NCBI GenBank assembly: GCA_014846175.1
Contig: RKAV01000024.1
Location: 1-12,057 of the forward strand
Source: a bacterium
GTDB lineage: Bacteria; Bacillota_I; Bacilli_A; RF39; UBA660
DNA length: 12,057 nucleotides
Direction: 5' to 3'
The notes under the pieces were generated by a model. The model was not told the origin of the DNA. It ran no database searches and was given only the letters and a program-made list of their open reading frames with translations. A program made the translations under genes and the position numbers. Below are positions 1 to 7,132 of the stretch, in pieces; within the stretch, counting starts at the first letter, position 1; every line of letters begins with the position of its first letter.

Positions 1-34
1 AAATAATGATTATAGGGAAATAGCACTTACTAAA

Positions 35-1549
35 ATGGGAACAAGGCAGTTAACTCTAACATTATTATCAATATTTGCTGTAACTATGGTATCAATAGGA
101 ACAACTTTTGCTATGTTTACAGTGTCATCAAAGTCAGCAGAATATAATGTTGTAAAAACAGGTACTCTAACTATTGACTTTAGTTCTAGTTCATCAACCA
201 TCGGACTTAATAATGCCTTACCTATGTCAGATAGTTCAGGCCTTGCCCAAACAGGTAATACTTTTACTATAAGGAATACAGGAACACTACCTGCTAATTA
301 TACAGTATCACTAAGAGATGATAAAGATATGATTACTCAAGATAACTGTAGTGATAAACAATTAGATAAATCATATATTAAATATAGTATTGATAATACT
401 ACAGCAAAACTTTTAAACACTTCAACAGAATCCTTAATAACAGGAACATTAAATGCCGGAGAATCAAAGACATTTACCTTAAAATTATGGATTAATAATT
501 CTTCTCCTAATACAGTTTTAAATAAACACTATCACGGAAAAATTGTTGTAGATGCAGCACAGGAAACTAATACAGTAAGAGGAACTGCATCAGAAATGAT
601 AGCATCAGCAAATCCGGAAACATTAGATTATAATACAGCTAATGTGATTCAAAAGAATCAAATGTGGGCATTTACTCATGAAGCAACAGAACAATTAGCA
701 GCAACAACTGATTATAGATATATAGGAGCAAATCCCAATAACTATGTAAAATTCAATGATGAACTATGGAGAATCATTGGAGTATTTGATGTAGATGACG
801 GAACAGGAAAAATAGAGAAGAGAATGAAAATCATCAGAAATGAATCAATAGGAAATTATACGTGGAGTAATCAAGATACTTCAACGGAAAGAGATCCTAA
901 TCTTGGAAAAAATAATTGGTCAGATGCAAGATTAAATTATTTACTAAATTCAGGACATGAAAGTGAAACTTACGGAGGAAGCTTATACTGGAATAGAAAG
1001 AGTGGAAATTGTTATTATATGTCTAGGACTACATCATGTGATTTTACTTCTACAGGTCTAACAGACTCAGCAAAATCAATGATAGGAGATGCAAAGTGGT
1101 ACTTAGGTGGCAGTAGTACTAACAATGATGTAACACCACCAATGTTTTATACAAGAGAAAGAGGAACAACAGTATATAATAGTAGTAGGAGTACAAATTG
1201 GATAGGAAAAGTAGGATTAATGTACCCAAGTGACTATGGATATGCCACAAGTGGAGGAAGTAGTACCAATAGGGCAAGTTGTATGTCAAAAGAATTATAT
1301 AATTGGGAAGATAGTAGCTATAGTGATTGTAAAAATAATGACTGGCTAAATATAAACTATCCACAATGGACAATGAGCCCGCGTGCCGATACCTATTTTC
1401 CTGTTTTCACTGTCAATTTTTCTGGCAATGTCTACGGCTTTGATGCTGGTAATGTTAATGCGAGTCGCCCAGTCGTACATCTAAAATCCACAATTAAGGT
1501 GATATCAGGATCAGGAACTACAACTTCTCCATTCATTTTATCTGTTTAA
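35..1549 (+). CDS. Secreted TasA-like protein with C-terminal putative hypervariable (DGR-target-like) domain
   Basis: A hydrophobic segment at residues 6-27 looks like a signal peptide or anchor. Residues ~30-175 resemble the TasA/camelysin (CalY) family: GTLTIDF, then PMSDSSG, then FTIRNTGTLPANYTVSL. Residues ~180-504 form a separate extracellular module. It contains YVKFNDELWRIIGVF, a Cys pair in NCYYMSRTTSC and another in the CMSKELYN...SDC stretch, possibly disulfides. It ends WTMSP, a variable block, then SRPVVHLKS and a TSPFIL tail. That ending resembles C-type-lectin-like/DUF6273-type ends of gut Firmicutes proteins. Codons 1382-1459 are all NNY, unlike the rest of the gene. The protein probably acts at the cell surface in binding, but its ligand is unknown. 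No Shine-Dalgarno site precedes the ATG at 35, and the frame is open to base 2, so the true start may lie left of the window. A terminator follows at 1569. Confidence 0.8.
   Translation: MGTRQLTLTLLSIFAVTMVSIGTTFAMFTVSSKSAEYNVVKTGTLTIDFSSSSSTIGLNNALPMSDSSGLAQTGNTFTIRNTGTLPANYTVSLRDDKDMITQDNCSDKQLDKSYIKYSIDNTTAKLLNTSTESLITGTLNAGESKTFTLKLWINNSSPNTVLNKHYHGKIVVDAAQETNTVRGTASEMIASANPETLDYNTANVIQKNQMWAFTHEATEQLAATTDYRYIGANPNNYVKFNDELWRIIGVFDVDDGTGKIEKRMKIIRNESIGNYTWSNQDTSTERDPNLGKNNWSDARLNYLLNSGHESETYGGSLYWNRKSGNCYYMSRTTSCDFTSTGLTDSAKSMIGDAKWYLGGSSTNNDVTPPMFYTRERGTTVYNSSRSTNWIGKVGLMYPSDYGYATSGGSSTNRASCMSKELYNWEDSSYSDCKNNDWLNINYPQWTMSPRADTYFPVFTVNFSGNVYGFDAGNVNASRPVVHLKSTIKVISGSGTTTSPFILSV
1376..1489 (+). 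other. Candidate DGR variable region: NNY-codon, GC-enriched 3' block
   Basis: In the gene's frame, 26 codons in a row (1382-1459, Arg to Asn) end in T or C, eight of them in C. The flanking gene is rich in A-ending codons. Adenine is 14 of 78 bases here, far below the surrounding DNA. The block sits just before the conserved SRPVVHLKS end of the reading frame. This is what adenine-directed mutagenesis of a template full of AAY codons would leave in a variable repeat. No template repeat or reverse transcriptase is in the window, so the call is inferred from the pattern only. A recombined gene cassette is the main alternative. Confidence 0.5.
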
Positions 1550-1568
1550 AAAAAGAAGAGCATGTATA

Positions 1569-1608
1569 ATATGGTGTGTAAATTATAAATTTACATGCCA
1601 TATTTTTT
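1569..1608 (+). terminator. Rho-independent terminator after the TasA-like/variable protein gene
   Basis: A 16-bp stem pairs 1569-1584 with 1588-1603. Two of the pairs are G-U and the loop is 3 nt (ATA). It is followed by a run of six T at 1603-1608. It lies 20 bases after the stop codon and separates the gene from the transposase-like gene downstream. Confidence 0.8.
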
Positions 1609-1631
1609 ATGGAATAATGGAGGAAGAAAAT

Positions 1632-2243
1632 ATGCAAAATTTAAAACTATTAGATTACACAAAAAAGAGGCTTGATGATATGTATTTGATTATATATGCT
1701 ATCAAGAATGATATTAATATTAAAAAAGGAGAAATTATTGAAAATATTGATATTTATACTATTGTAGGTATAAATAAAAAAGGAATTAGACAATTGGTGG
1801 GCATATATCAAGATAGACCACTAAATAACAGATATTGGTTAGATATATTTGAAAACTTTAAAGCTAGAGGATTAGATACTGTTTTATTTCTTGCAGTAGA
1901 TGATAACAAAAATTTTAAAAGGACTGCTAAAATTGCATTTCCTATGATTACCTTTGTTGATTCACTAACGTATGTTACATCTAGATTTGATAAATATGTA
2001 TCTGAAAAGTCATCAAGAAAAGTCACTTCAAGAATACATAAATTATATTCTCAAAATACTATCACTGAATATAAAAATGAATTTAATAATTTTAAAGAAA
2101 CTTATAATAACACTATTCATAAGAAACTTATTGATAAATATTTGAACAACTTAGAGAGTTACTATAAGTACAGTGTTAATGTAAGAAATTTATTATTTAA
2201 ACCATTGGCAAACACAAGAATTTATGATAGATATAAATGTTAA
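1632..2243 (+). CDS. Degenerate IS256 (mutator)-family transposase-like protein, core domain only
   Basis: The protein has 203 residues, while IS256 transposases have about 400. Residues ~18-180 follow the family core: YTIVGINKKGIRQLVGIY, NNRYWLDIFENFKARGLD, LAVDDNKNF, then AFP. The usual second catalytic Asp is present (D90). The first Asp (of the family's LDALY-type motif) aligns with Ile20. The Cys/His motif after FP is replaced by SLTYVTSRF, and no clear Glu of the TTN-x-x-E motif is seen near the C-terminus. The N-terminal DNA-binding part is absent. The frame is intact, so this may be a domesticated relative rather than an active transposase. Start choice: GGAGGA at 1619-1624 sits 7 nt before ATG 1632. 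The in-frame ATG at 1617 overlaps that Shine-Dalgarno site and is unlikely. No IS256 terminal repeats were recognised. Confidence 0.65.
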   Translation: MQNLKLLDYTKKRLDDMYLIIYAIKNDINIKKGEIIENIDIYTIVGINKKGIRQLVGIYQDRPLNNRYWLDIFENFKARGLDTVLFLAVDDNKNFKRTAKIAFPMITFVDSLTYVTSRFDKYVSEKSSRKVTSRIHKLYSQNTITEYKNEFNNFKETYNNTIHKKLIDKYLNNLESYYKYSVNVRNLLFKPLANTRIYDRYKC

Positions 2244-2271
2244 TATAGAAAGTCATAAATATGTCAAAGTT

Positions 2272-2308
2272 AAAAAGTCATAATTTTGCACTATTTATGG
2301 CTTTTTTG
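2272..2308 (+). terminator. Rho-independent terminator after the transposase-like gene
   Basis: A 12-bp stem pairs 2272-2283 with 2295-2306, including one G-U pair and an A-tract facing a T-tract. The loop is 11 nt and the T run reaches 2307. A second left arm at 2251-2261 repeats the AGTCATAA sequence and could pair with the same right arm (2292-2302), giving alternative folds. Confidence 0.7.
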
Positions 2309-2349
2309 TTATCTCATAATAAATAAAGTATGTTCCTTTACTATATTTA

Positions 2350-2358
2350 TGATATATT
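2350..2358 (+). promoter_or_regulatory. Possible extended -10 promoter for the rRNA methyltransferase gene
   Basis: TG at 2350-2351, one base, then TATATT at 2353-2358 gives an extended -10 just upstream of the Shine-Dalgarno GAGGTG (2369-2374). No convincing -35 is seen 16-18 bases upstream, so this is weak. Transcription from here would exclude the upstream in-frame ATG at 2330 as a start. Confidence 0.35.
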
Positions 2359-2383
2359 AGATGTAGTTGAGGTGATGTTTGTT

Positions 2384-3574
2384 ATGAAATATATTATTAC
2401 TTCTTATGATCATTTTGGTAGGGGTATTACTTATATAGATGGTAAGATTACTTTTGTTAAAGGGGTTAGATTAGGTGATGAGGTAGATATAGATATTATT
2501 AAAGATAAGAAAACATATTCCATTGGAAGGGTTAAAGAACCTAAGAGTTATCCTAGTATCTTTTGTCCTTATTACTATTCTTGTGGTGGATGTCATTTAG
2601 AACATTTAACTTATGAAGAACAATTAAAGTTTAAAAAAGATAAAGCACTTAATATTTTAACTAGATATGGTGGTATTAATATAGATAAAATATCAATAAT
2701 AGATAGTATAGATAAGTATTATCGTAATAAAGTAGTATTTCATATAGAAGAAGATAAAATAGGTTTCTATGAAGAGAATAGTAATAAACTATTAGATATA
2801 GATAAGTGTTATTTAGTAAATAATAATATAAATAATATATATTTATCTATTAAAGAATTTATCAAAGATAATAGAAAATTAAAAGAAGTTATGATTAGGG
2901 CTTTTGATAATAATAGTATGATAGCATTTATTGGTAATTGCAATATAGAAAGATTAGATTATTTTAAAGATAAAGTAGATTCTTGTTACTTAAATGGAAA
3001 GTTAATATTTGGTAGTGATAAGATTAAAACTAAGATATTTGATTTAGACTTTTATGTAGGGTGTGATGCTTTCTTTCAAGTTAATTCTAAGGGGTTAGAA
3101 AGCATTTATAAAGAAGTAATTGATATAGTTAAAGAAAAAGATATAAATACTATTTTAGATTTATATTGTGGAACAGGTACTATCTCCTTATTAGTATCAC
3201 GTTATGTTAAAAAAGTATATGGAGTAGAAATAGTTAAAGAAGGTATAGTTGATGCTAATTACAATAAGAAAATAAATAATATAGATAATGTAGAGTTCTT
3301 TTGTATGGATGCTAAAGATTTCTTAGAAAAGTATAATAAAGAGATAGATATGATAATAGTAGATCCTCCAAGGAGTGGATTATCAAATAGTGCTAGAAAA
3401 TTATTACTTGATAAAGAATGTGATAGTATTATCTATATTTCTTGTGATTTAATGAGCTTTGCTAGAGATATAAAGGAGCTAGGAGAGAAGTATAAGATAG
3501 AAACAATTAAATTAGTAGATGAATTTCCTAATACTTATCATTGTGAAAGTATAGCTTTATTGAAACACCAATAA
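2384..3574 (+). CDS. rlmD: 23S rRNA (uracil-5-)-methyltransferase, RumA/RlmD (RlmCD) family
   Basis: Makes 5-methyluridine in 23S rRNA using S-adenosylmethionine. Residues ~1-55 form a TRAM-type RNA-binding domain. C61, C67, C70 (in CPYYYSCGGC) and C142 match the four 4Fe-4S ligands of RumA-type enzymes. The Rossmann SAM motif is DLYCGTGTISL, followed by VDPPRSGL. The catalytic cysteine is C354 in YISCDLMSFARD, and the likely general base is E388 in FPNTYHCES. The 396-residue length is slightly short for the family. Start choice: ATG 2384 is 9 nt after GAGGTG. An in-frame ATG at 2375 abuts the Shine-Dalgarno site, and ATG 2330 lies upstream of the putative promoter. Low-GC Gram-positive members often modify both U747 and U1939 (RlmCD), and sequence alone does not decide which applies here. 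It is a single-gene unit closed by a terminator. Confidence 0.9.
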   Translation: MKYIITSYDHFGRGITYIDGKITFVKGVRLGDEVDIDIIKDKKTYSIGRVKEPKSYPSIFCPYYYSCGGCHLEHLTYEEQLKFKKDKALNILTRYGGINIDKISIIDSIDKYYRNKVVFHIEEDKIGFYEENSNKLLDIDKCYLVNNNINNIYLSIKEFIKDNRKLKEVMIRAFDNNSMIAFIGNCNIERLDYFKDKVDSCYLNGKLIFGSDKIKTKIFDLDFYVGCDAFFQVNSKGLESIYKEVIDIVKEKDINTILDLYCGTGTISLLVSRYVKKVYGVEIVKEGIVDANYNKKINNIDNVEFFCMDAKDFLEKYNKEIDMIIVDPPRSGLSNSARKLLLDKECDSIIYISCDLMSFARDIKELGEKYKIETIKLVDEFPNTYHCESIALLKHQ

Positions 3575-3644
3575 GAACCATATTATACTTCATTGAATAT
3601 AGAGAGGATTAGTATTAGTTTTATATTGGATAAAGAATAGTTGT

Positions 3645-3681
3645 GTGTATATCTTTTCATAAGAAGAGGTATATCCTTTTT
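3645..3681 (+). terminator. Rho-independent terminator after the rRNA methyltransferase gene
   Basis: A stem pairs 3645-3658 with 3663-3676: 14 positions with three G-U pairs and one mismatch, and a 4-nt loop (ATAA). Five T follow at 3677-3681. The 70 bases between the stop codon and this hairpin hold nothing else I can recognise. Confidence 0.65.
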
Positions 3682-3710
3682 GTATAGGAATGAAAGTGAA
3701 AAATAATTAG

Positions 3711-3891
3711 GGCGGCGTTAGAAAATTACCATTTGTATTTATAGAACAAGGCTTACAACTATATTAAGAACACCATACAGATAATAGATGCTTTTGCTTA
3801 TATGAGAAGGTACTTATCAAGTAGTAATAAAGATAGTATGTTAATTAATCATGACATAAATGTTAATATAGAAAAAAACAGTATCTTATAG
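3711..3891 (+). pseudogene. Remnant of an ORF6N-domain (phage antirepressor/RhuM-like) gene
   Basis: Two pieces in different frames match the conserved core of ORF6N-domain proteins, which usually reads like GG-x-RKLPYVFTEQG, a short stretch, then IMRAFVAMRRFL. Piece one (3711-3764) reads GGVRKLPFVFIEQGLQLY and then hits TAA. Piece two, shifted one base (3763-3891), reads IIDAFAYMRRYLSSSNKDS and continues to a TAG. Roughly 10-15 residues expected between the pieces seem deleted, and a stop (TAG 3708-3710) lies directly before piece one. No start or ribosome site remains. ORF6N proteins are typical of phages and mobile islands, so this is probably the scar of a lost element. It fills the non-coding gap between the methyltransferase terminator and tag. 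Confidence 0.6.
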
Positions 3892-3910
3892 TAAAATATT
3901 TATAAGGAGA

Positions 3911-4459
3911 GTGATTGAAATTAGATGTAAATGGTGTAACTTAGATAATTCCTTGTATGTTAAATATCACGATGAAGAGTGGGGGCAGCTAAATCTTGAT
4001 GATAACTATTTATTTGAAATGTTATTATTAGAATCATTTCAAGCAGGACTTTCGTGGGAATGTGTTTTAAATAAAAGAGAAGATTTTAGAAAAGCCTATG
4101 ATAATTTTGATTTAGATAAGATATGTAGTTATAGTACTGATAAGATTGATGAATTACTAAATAATAAAGATATTATTAGAAATAAATTAAAAATAAAAGC
4201 CAGTATAAGTAATGCTAGAATATTTAAAGATATAAAAAAAGAGTATGGTAGTTTTAGAGCTTATTTAAAAACATTTACTAAGGAAGAAATTATTTATGAG
4301 ATAGATAAAACTACTAATTTCCTATCTGATAGTATTTCTAAAGATTTAAAAAAAAGAGGAATGAAGTTTGTGGGAAGTGTAATTATCTATTCTTATTTGC
4401 AAGCGATAGGAATTATCTATTCGCATGATAAAGAATGTTTCCTATATAAAAAGAAGTAA
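3911..4459 (+). CDS. tag: DNA-3-methyladenine glycosylase I (Tag)
   Basis: Removes 3-methyladenine from alkylated DNA, the first step of base excision repair. The 182 residues match Tag end to end. The zinc-site ligands are present: C6 near the N-terminus (RCKWC), H20 in YHDEEW, then H172 and C176 in SHDKEC, with the same four-residue spacing as the C-terminal pair of the E. coli enzyme. The family signatures LESFQAGLSW, with E41 in the base-recognition motif, and KKRGMKFVGSVIIYSYLQA are intact. Start oddity: GTG 3911 lies only 1 nt after AAGGAG (3904-3909), closer than normal, and no ATG in frame follows before the conserved Cys. An ATT start at 3914 or 3920 is an alternative. The next gene begins 16 bases after the stop, so the two probably share a transcript. 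Confidence 0.93.
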   Translation: MIEIRCKWCNLDNSLYVKYHDEEWGQLNLDDNYLFEMLLLESFQAGLSWECVLNKREDFRKAYDNFDLDKICSYSTDKIDELLNNKDIIRNKLKIKASISNARIFKDIKKEYGSFRAYLKTFTKEEIIYEIDKTTNFLSDSISKDLKKRGMKFVGSVIIYSYLQAIGIIYSHDKECFLYKKK

Positions 4460-4475
4460 GAGGTTGTAAGGTAGT

Positions 4476-5111
4476 ATGAGAGAGAAGTATTTAAAATATC
4501 TAAATGAAGATATTAAGTTTGATAAAGTAACAATGGTAGGCATCTTTTGTTTATTAATAGTAATAACTGGTATGTTTGGATTCCTTTATGAGTTTATCTT
4601 CTATTATTTTAATGGAGGAATGAAAACATTTTATTGGCGTGGTGGTAATTTCTTGCCTTGGATTAATATTTATGCTACAGGATCAGTATTAATCTATCTA
4701 TTAACTTATAAAGATAGAAAGAAGCCATTAAAAGTATTTCTAGTTAGTATTATTACAACAGGTGTACTTGAATATTTTTCAGGTCTTGGCATGGATAAAA
4801 TAGCGGGAAAAAGATGTTGGGACTATAGTCAAGAAATACTTGGCACTTTAAATATAAATGGTTATGTTTGCTTAAGAAGTGTATTGGTGTTTGGTGTTTT
4901 TTCCTTATTACTAATATATATAGTATTACCACTTATTTTTTATATAGCAAAAAAATCTAATAAAAAAGTATTTGTTACTACTAGTGTTATTTTATGTTCT
5001 ATAATTATGGTAGATGAATTTTATAATCTATTAATAGCAAGAATATTTCATTTACCAAGAGCTTATAACGTTTATTCAAAATTAGGTGTTCCTTACGTTA
5101 AATTCAAGTGA
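4476..5111 (+). CDS. Putative ABC transporter permease-like membrane protein (CmpB/PF06541 type)
   Basis: A 211-residue integral membrane protein with about five hydrophobic segments (roughly residues 18-42, 58-77, 86-104, 133-158 and 165-190). It shows the pattern of the ABC_trans_CmpB family: GFLYEFIFYYFNGG, then a GG..PW..IYATGS-type motif, VLEYFSG, and RCWDYSQE, corresponding to the common R-x-WDYS motif. A second family-like block is GYVCLRSVLVFG. The family name implies transport, but members are poorly characterised and no ATP-binding partner is encoded here, so the function is open. It starts at ATG 4476 after an AAGGTAG Shine-Dalgarno site and follows tag by 16 bases. The pairing with a repair enzyme may be incidental. 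Confidence 0.75.
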   Translation: MREKYLKYLNEDIKFDKVTMVGIFCLLIVITGMFGFLYEFIFYYFNGGMKTFYWRGGNFLPWINIYATGSVLIYLLTYKDRKKPLKVFLVSIITTGVLEYFSGLGMDKIAGKRCWDYSQEILGTLNINGYVCLRSVLVFGVFSLLLIYIVLPLIFYIAKKSNKKVFVTTSVILCSIIMVDEFYNLLIARIFHLPRAYNVYSKLGVPYVKFK

Positions 5112-5134
5112 TTCTTGACACTGTTCTTGGTTTC

Positions 5135-5163
5135 GTGCAATACTTAAAATAATGATATATAAT
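5135..5163 (+). promoter_or_regulatory. Possible promoter for the DUF362 operon
   Basis: TATAAT lies at 5158-5163, overlapping an extended -10-like TG-A-TATATA at 5153-5161. Upstream at about the right distance is only GTGCAA (5135-5140), a poor -35. A perfect TTGACA sits at 5115-5120, but no good -10 lies 16-18 bases after it. Promoter activity in this 74-base gap is likely, but the exact elements are uncertain. Confidence 0.35.
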
Positions 5164-5185
5164 TAACTTAGAGAAAGGAAAAAAT

Positions 5186-6073
5186 ATGGAAAGAGCAAAA
5201 GTTTATTTTACAAAAAATATTACTAGGGAAGGATTATTAGCAATCTATGAAGCTTTAAATAGAGAACTAAAAGGGCGAGTAGCTGTTAAAATATCAACGG
5301 GAGAAATGGGAGGACATAATTATCTTGATCCTAATTTAATTAAAGATTTAGTTCATAAACTAAATGGAACAATAGTTGAATGTAATACTGCTTATCCTGG
5401 TAAGAGAATGAAAACAGAAGATCATTTAGCAACTGCTAAAGCACATGGATTCTGTGATATAGCAGAAGTTGATATTATGGATAGTGAAGGAAGTATTGAA
5501 ATACCTGTTAATTATCAAGGACATTTACAAAATAAAAATATAGTAGGAAGTCATATTAACAACTATGATTCAATGTTAGTATTATCACACTTTAAAGGTC
5601 ATAAGATGGGAGGCTTTGGGGGAGCATTAAAAAATATTTCTATTGGTGTAGCTTCTAGTAACGGAAAAGCTTGGATTCATTCCGTTGGTAGAACAATTTC
5701 TCCTGCTGAATTATGGAATTATACTGAAGACCAAGATGGTTTCTTAGAAAGCATGGCAGAAGCTGATAAAGCAGTAATTGATTATTTTGGTAGTGATAAT
5801 ATGGCTTATATCAATGTTGCTAATAAAATATCTATCGACTGTGATTGTGACCCTAATCCAAGTGAACCAGAAATGGCTGATATTGGAATATATGCTAGTT
5901 TAGACCCAGTCGCCCTTGATAAGTGTTGTTATGATGCTATTATTAATTCTAAAGATGAAGGAAAAGTATCATTAATCAAAAGAATGAAAGAAAAGCATGC
6001 TATTCATACTGTGGAAACAGCTGAAAGTCTTGGTATTGGTACTACTGATTATGAACTTATAAATATAGATTAA
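5186..6073 (+). CDS. DUF362-domain protein, short form without ferredoxin insert
   Basis: A 295-residue protein matching DUF362 (PF04015): VAVKISTGEMGGHNYLDP near the N-terminus, LSHFKGHKMGGFGGALKNIS and ASSNGKAWIHS in the middle, then DCDCDPNPSEPEMADIGI and a SLDPVALDKCC motif. Many DUF362 proteins carry a 2x4Fe-4S ferredoxin module with CxxCxxC repeats in the second half. None is visible here. The remaining cysteines are mainly the DCDC pair and KCC, which could bind metal but are unproven. The biochemical role of the family is unsettled. ATG 5186 has AAAGGA (5174-5179) 6 nt upstream. The gene is first in a three-gene run, with the next start 12 bases after its stop. Confidence 0.85.
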   Translation: MERAKVYFTKNITREGLLAIYEALNRELKGRVAVKISTGEMGGHNYLDPNLIKDLVHKLNGTIVECNTAYPGKRMKTEDHLATAKAHGFCDIAEVDIMDSEGSIEIPVNYQGHLQNKNIVGSHINNYDSMLVLSHFKGHKMGGFGGALKNISIGVASSNGKAWIHSVGRTISPAELWNYTEDQDGFLESMAEADKAVIDYFGSDNMAYINVANKISIDCDCDPNPSEPEMADIGIYASLDPVALDKCCYDAIINSKDEGKVSLIKRMKEKHAIHTVETAESLGIGTTDYELINID

Positions 6074-6085
6074 TAGGAGTAAAAT

Positions 6086-7132
6086 ATGTATACAATAATA
6101 GATTATTTAAATTATTATAAAGATTTAGATTTAGAAGAAGCAACATTTAATAAGATTGATGATTTGTTGTTTGCAATATTAGTATATTTACCAGTAGAAA
6201 CATTTCAAAATGAAATTACTTTAGAAGAGTTTTATCACCTTGCTAAAAAATATCAGAAAGAAAATATTGGTGTAATGGTTCCTAAAGCTTATGAATTATT
6301 AGAGATAATAAATAATTCTAAAAGATATAAAAATTTGAAAATAACTAATTTTATTAAAAGAAGAGATAATGAAACCCAATTTGGTGCTGCTACTTTCATT
6401 TTAAATGATAAAAAAATAATTAGTTTTAAAGGAACAGATGGCTCTTTGATTGGGTGGATAGAAAATATTAGAATATCTTATAAATATCTAACAACAACTC
6501 AACAACTTGCTGTTTCCTACCTTAAAGATAATATTAAAGAAGAAGATAAAGCTATTTATGTTACAGGACACTCTAAAGGAGGTAATCTTGCTTTAGTAAG
6601 TGCTATGGAATTAGATGATTCTCTATTAAAAAAGATAGTAGCAGTAGATAACTTTGATGGACCAGGTCTTAGACTAGAAGAATATAATAGCCTAAAATAT
6701 AAGAAGGTATTAAAAAAACTTAATAATATAGTTCCTTCTATGTCTTGTGTTGGTATATTATTAAATAATAGTAATTATCAAGTAGTAGCAAGTAACTTAT
6801 TTGCTTTTGAACAACATTATCCAACTTCTTGGAATGTATTTGGTCAAGTATTTGTTCCTAATGAACTAGCAAAATCTAGTATTCAGTTACATGAATCAAC
6901 AACTGCTGGAGTTGAAAACTTGAATCAAGAAAAAATAGAATATGCTTTTGAAACACTATTTACAAACCTTGGTAAAGAATATACTAAACCAGTAAAAGTT
7001 ACTATGGAAGATATAAAAAATATCTTAAAGAATATGAAAAATATAGATAGGGAAGTCTATAGTTATATAGAAACAATACTAAGTGCAATGATTAGTGTTT
7101 CTTATAAAGATAGCGATTTAGAGGTATTATGA
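6086..7132 (+). CDS. Mbeg1-like (DUF2974) alpha/beta-hydrolase
   Basis: A 348-residue cytoplasmic-type protein with the lipase-like nucleophile elbow TGHSKGGNLAL, Ser163 being the likely nucleophile. AATFILNDKKIISFKGTDGS, before the elbow, is the usual strand and oxyanion region of Mbeg1-like hydrolases. VDNFDGPGL follows and is another hallmark of this family; its Asp could be structural or catalytic. The FEQHYPTSWNVF stretch contains a His that may complete the triad, though this is uncertain. There is no signal peptide. The substrate is unknown for most bacterial members; a lipid or ester is plausible. The start ATG 6086 follows TAGGAG. The stop TGA overlaps the next start in an ATGA junction, pointing to translational coupling with the membrane-anchored protein that follows. 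Confidence 0.8.
   Translation: MYTIIDYLNYYKDLDLEEATFNKIDDLLFAILVYLPVETFQNEITLEEFYHLAKKYQKENIGVMVPKAYELLEIINNSKRYKNLKITNFIKRRDNETQFGAATFILNDKKIISFKGTDGSLIGWIENIRISYKYLTTTQQLAVSYLKDNIKEEDKAIYVTGHSKGGNLALVSAMELDDSLLKKIVAVDNFDGPGLRLEEYNSLKYKKVLKKLNNIVPSMSCVGILLNNSNYQVVASNLFAFEQHYPTSWNVFGQVFVPNELAKSSIQLHESTTAGVENLNQEKIEYAFETLFTNLGKEYTKPVKVTMEDIKNILKNMKNIDREVYSYIETILSAMISVSYKDSDLEVL

Noticed and set aside
10..201. Minus-strand open frame at the left edge
   Set aside because: Antisense to the signal peptide and TasA-like domain; no supporting start signals.
1119..1373. 84-residue open frame on the minus strand inside the large secreted protein gene
   Set aside because: Low-complexity Leu/Tyr/His-rich translation with no ribosome site; it is the antisense shadow of a well-supported gene.
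1565..1570. TATAAT as a promoter for the transposase-like gene
   Set aside because: No acceptable -35 at 16-18 bases, and it sits at the base of the terminator hairpin, so transcription from it would begin inside the stem.
1569..1603. Hairpin after the variable block as a DGR recognition hairpin
   Set aside because: It is more than 100 bases past the variable block and is followed by a T run, so a transcription terminator explains it better.
1808..2026. 72-residue minus-strand open frame inside the transposase-like gene
   Set aside because: No ribosome site or family likeness, and the plus-strand frame has clear IS256-type motifs.
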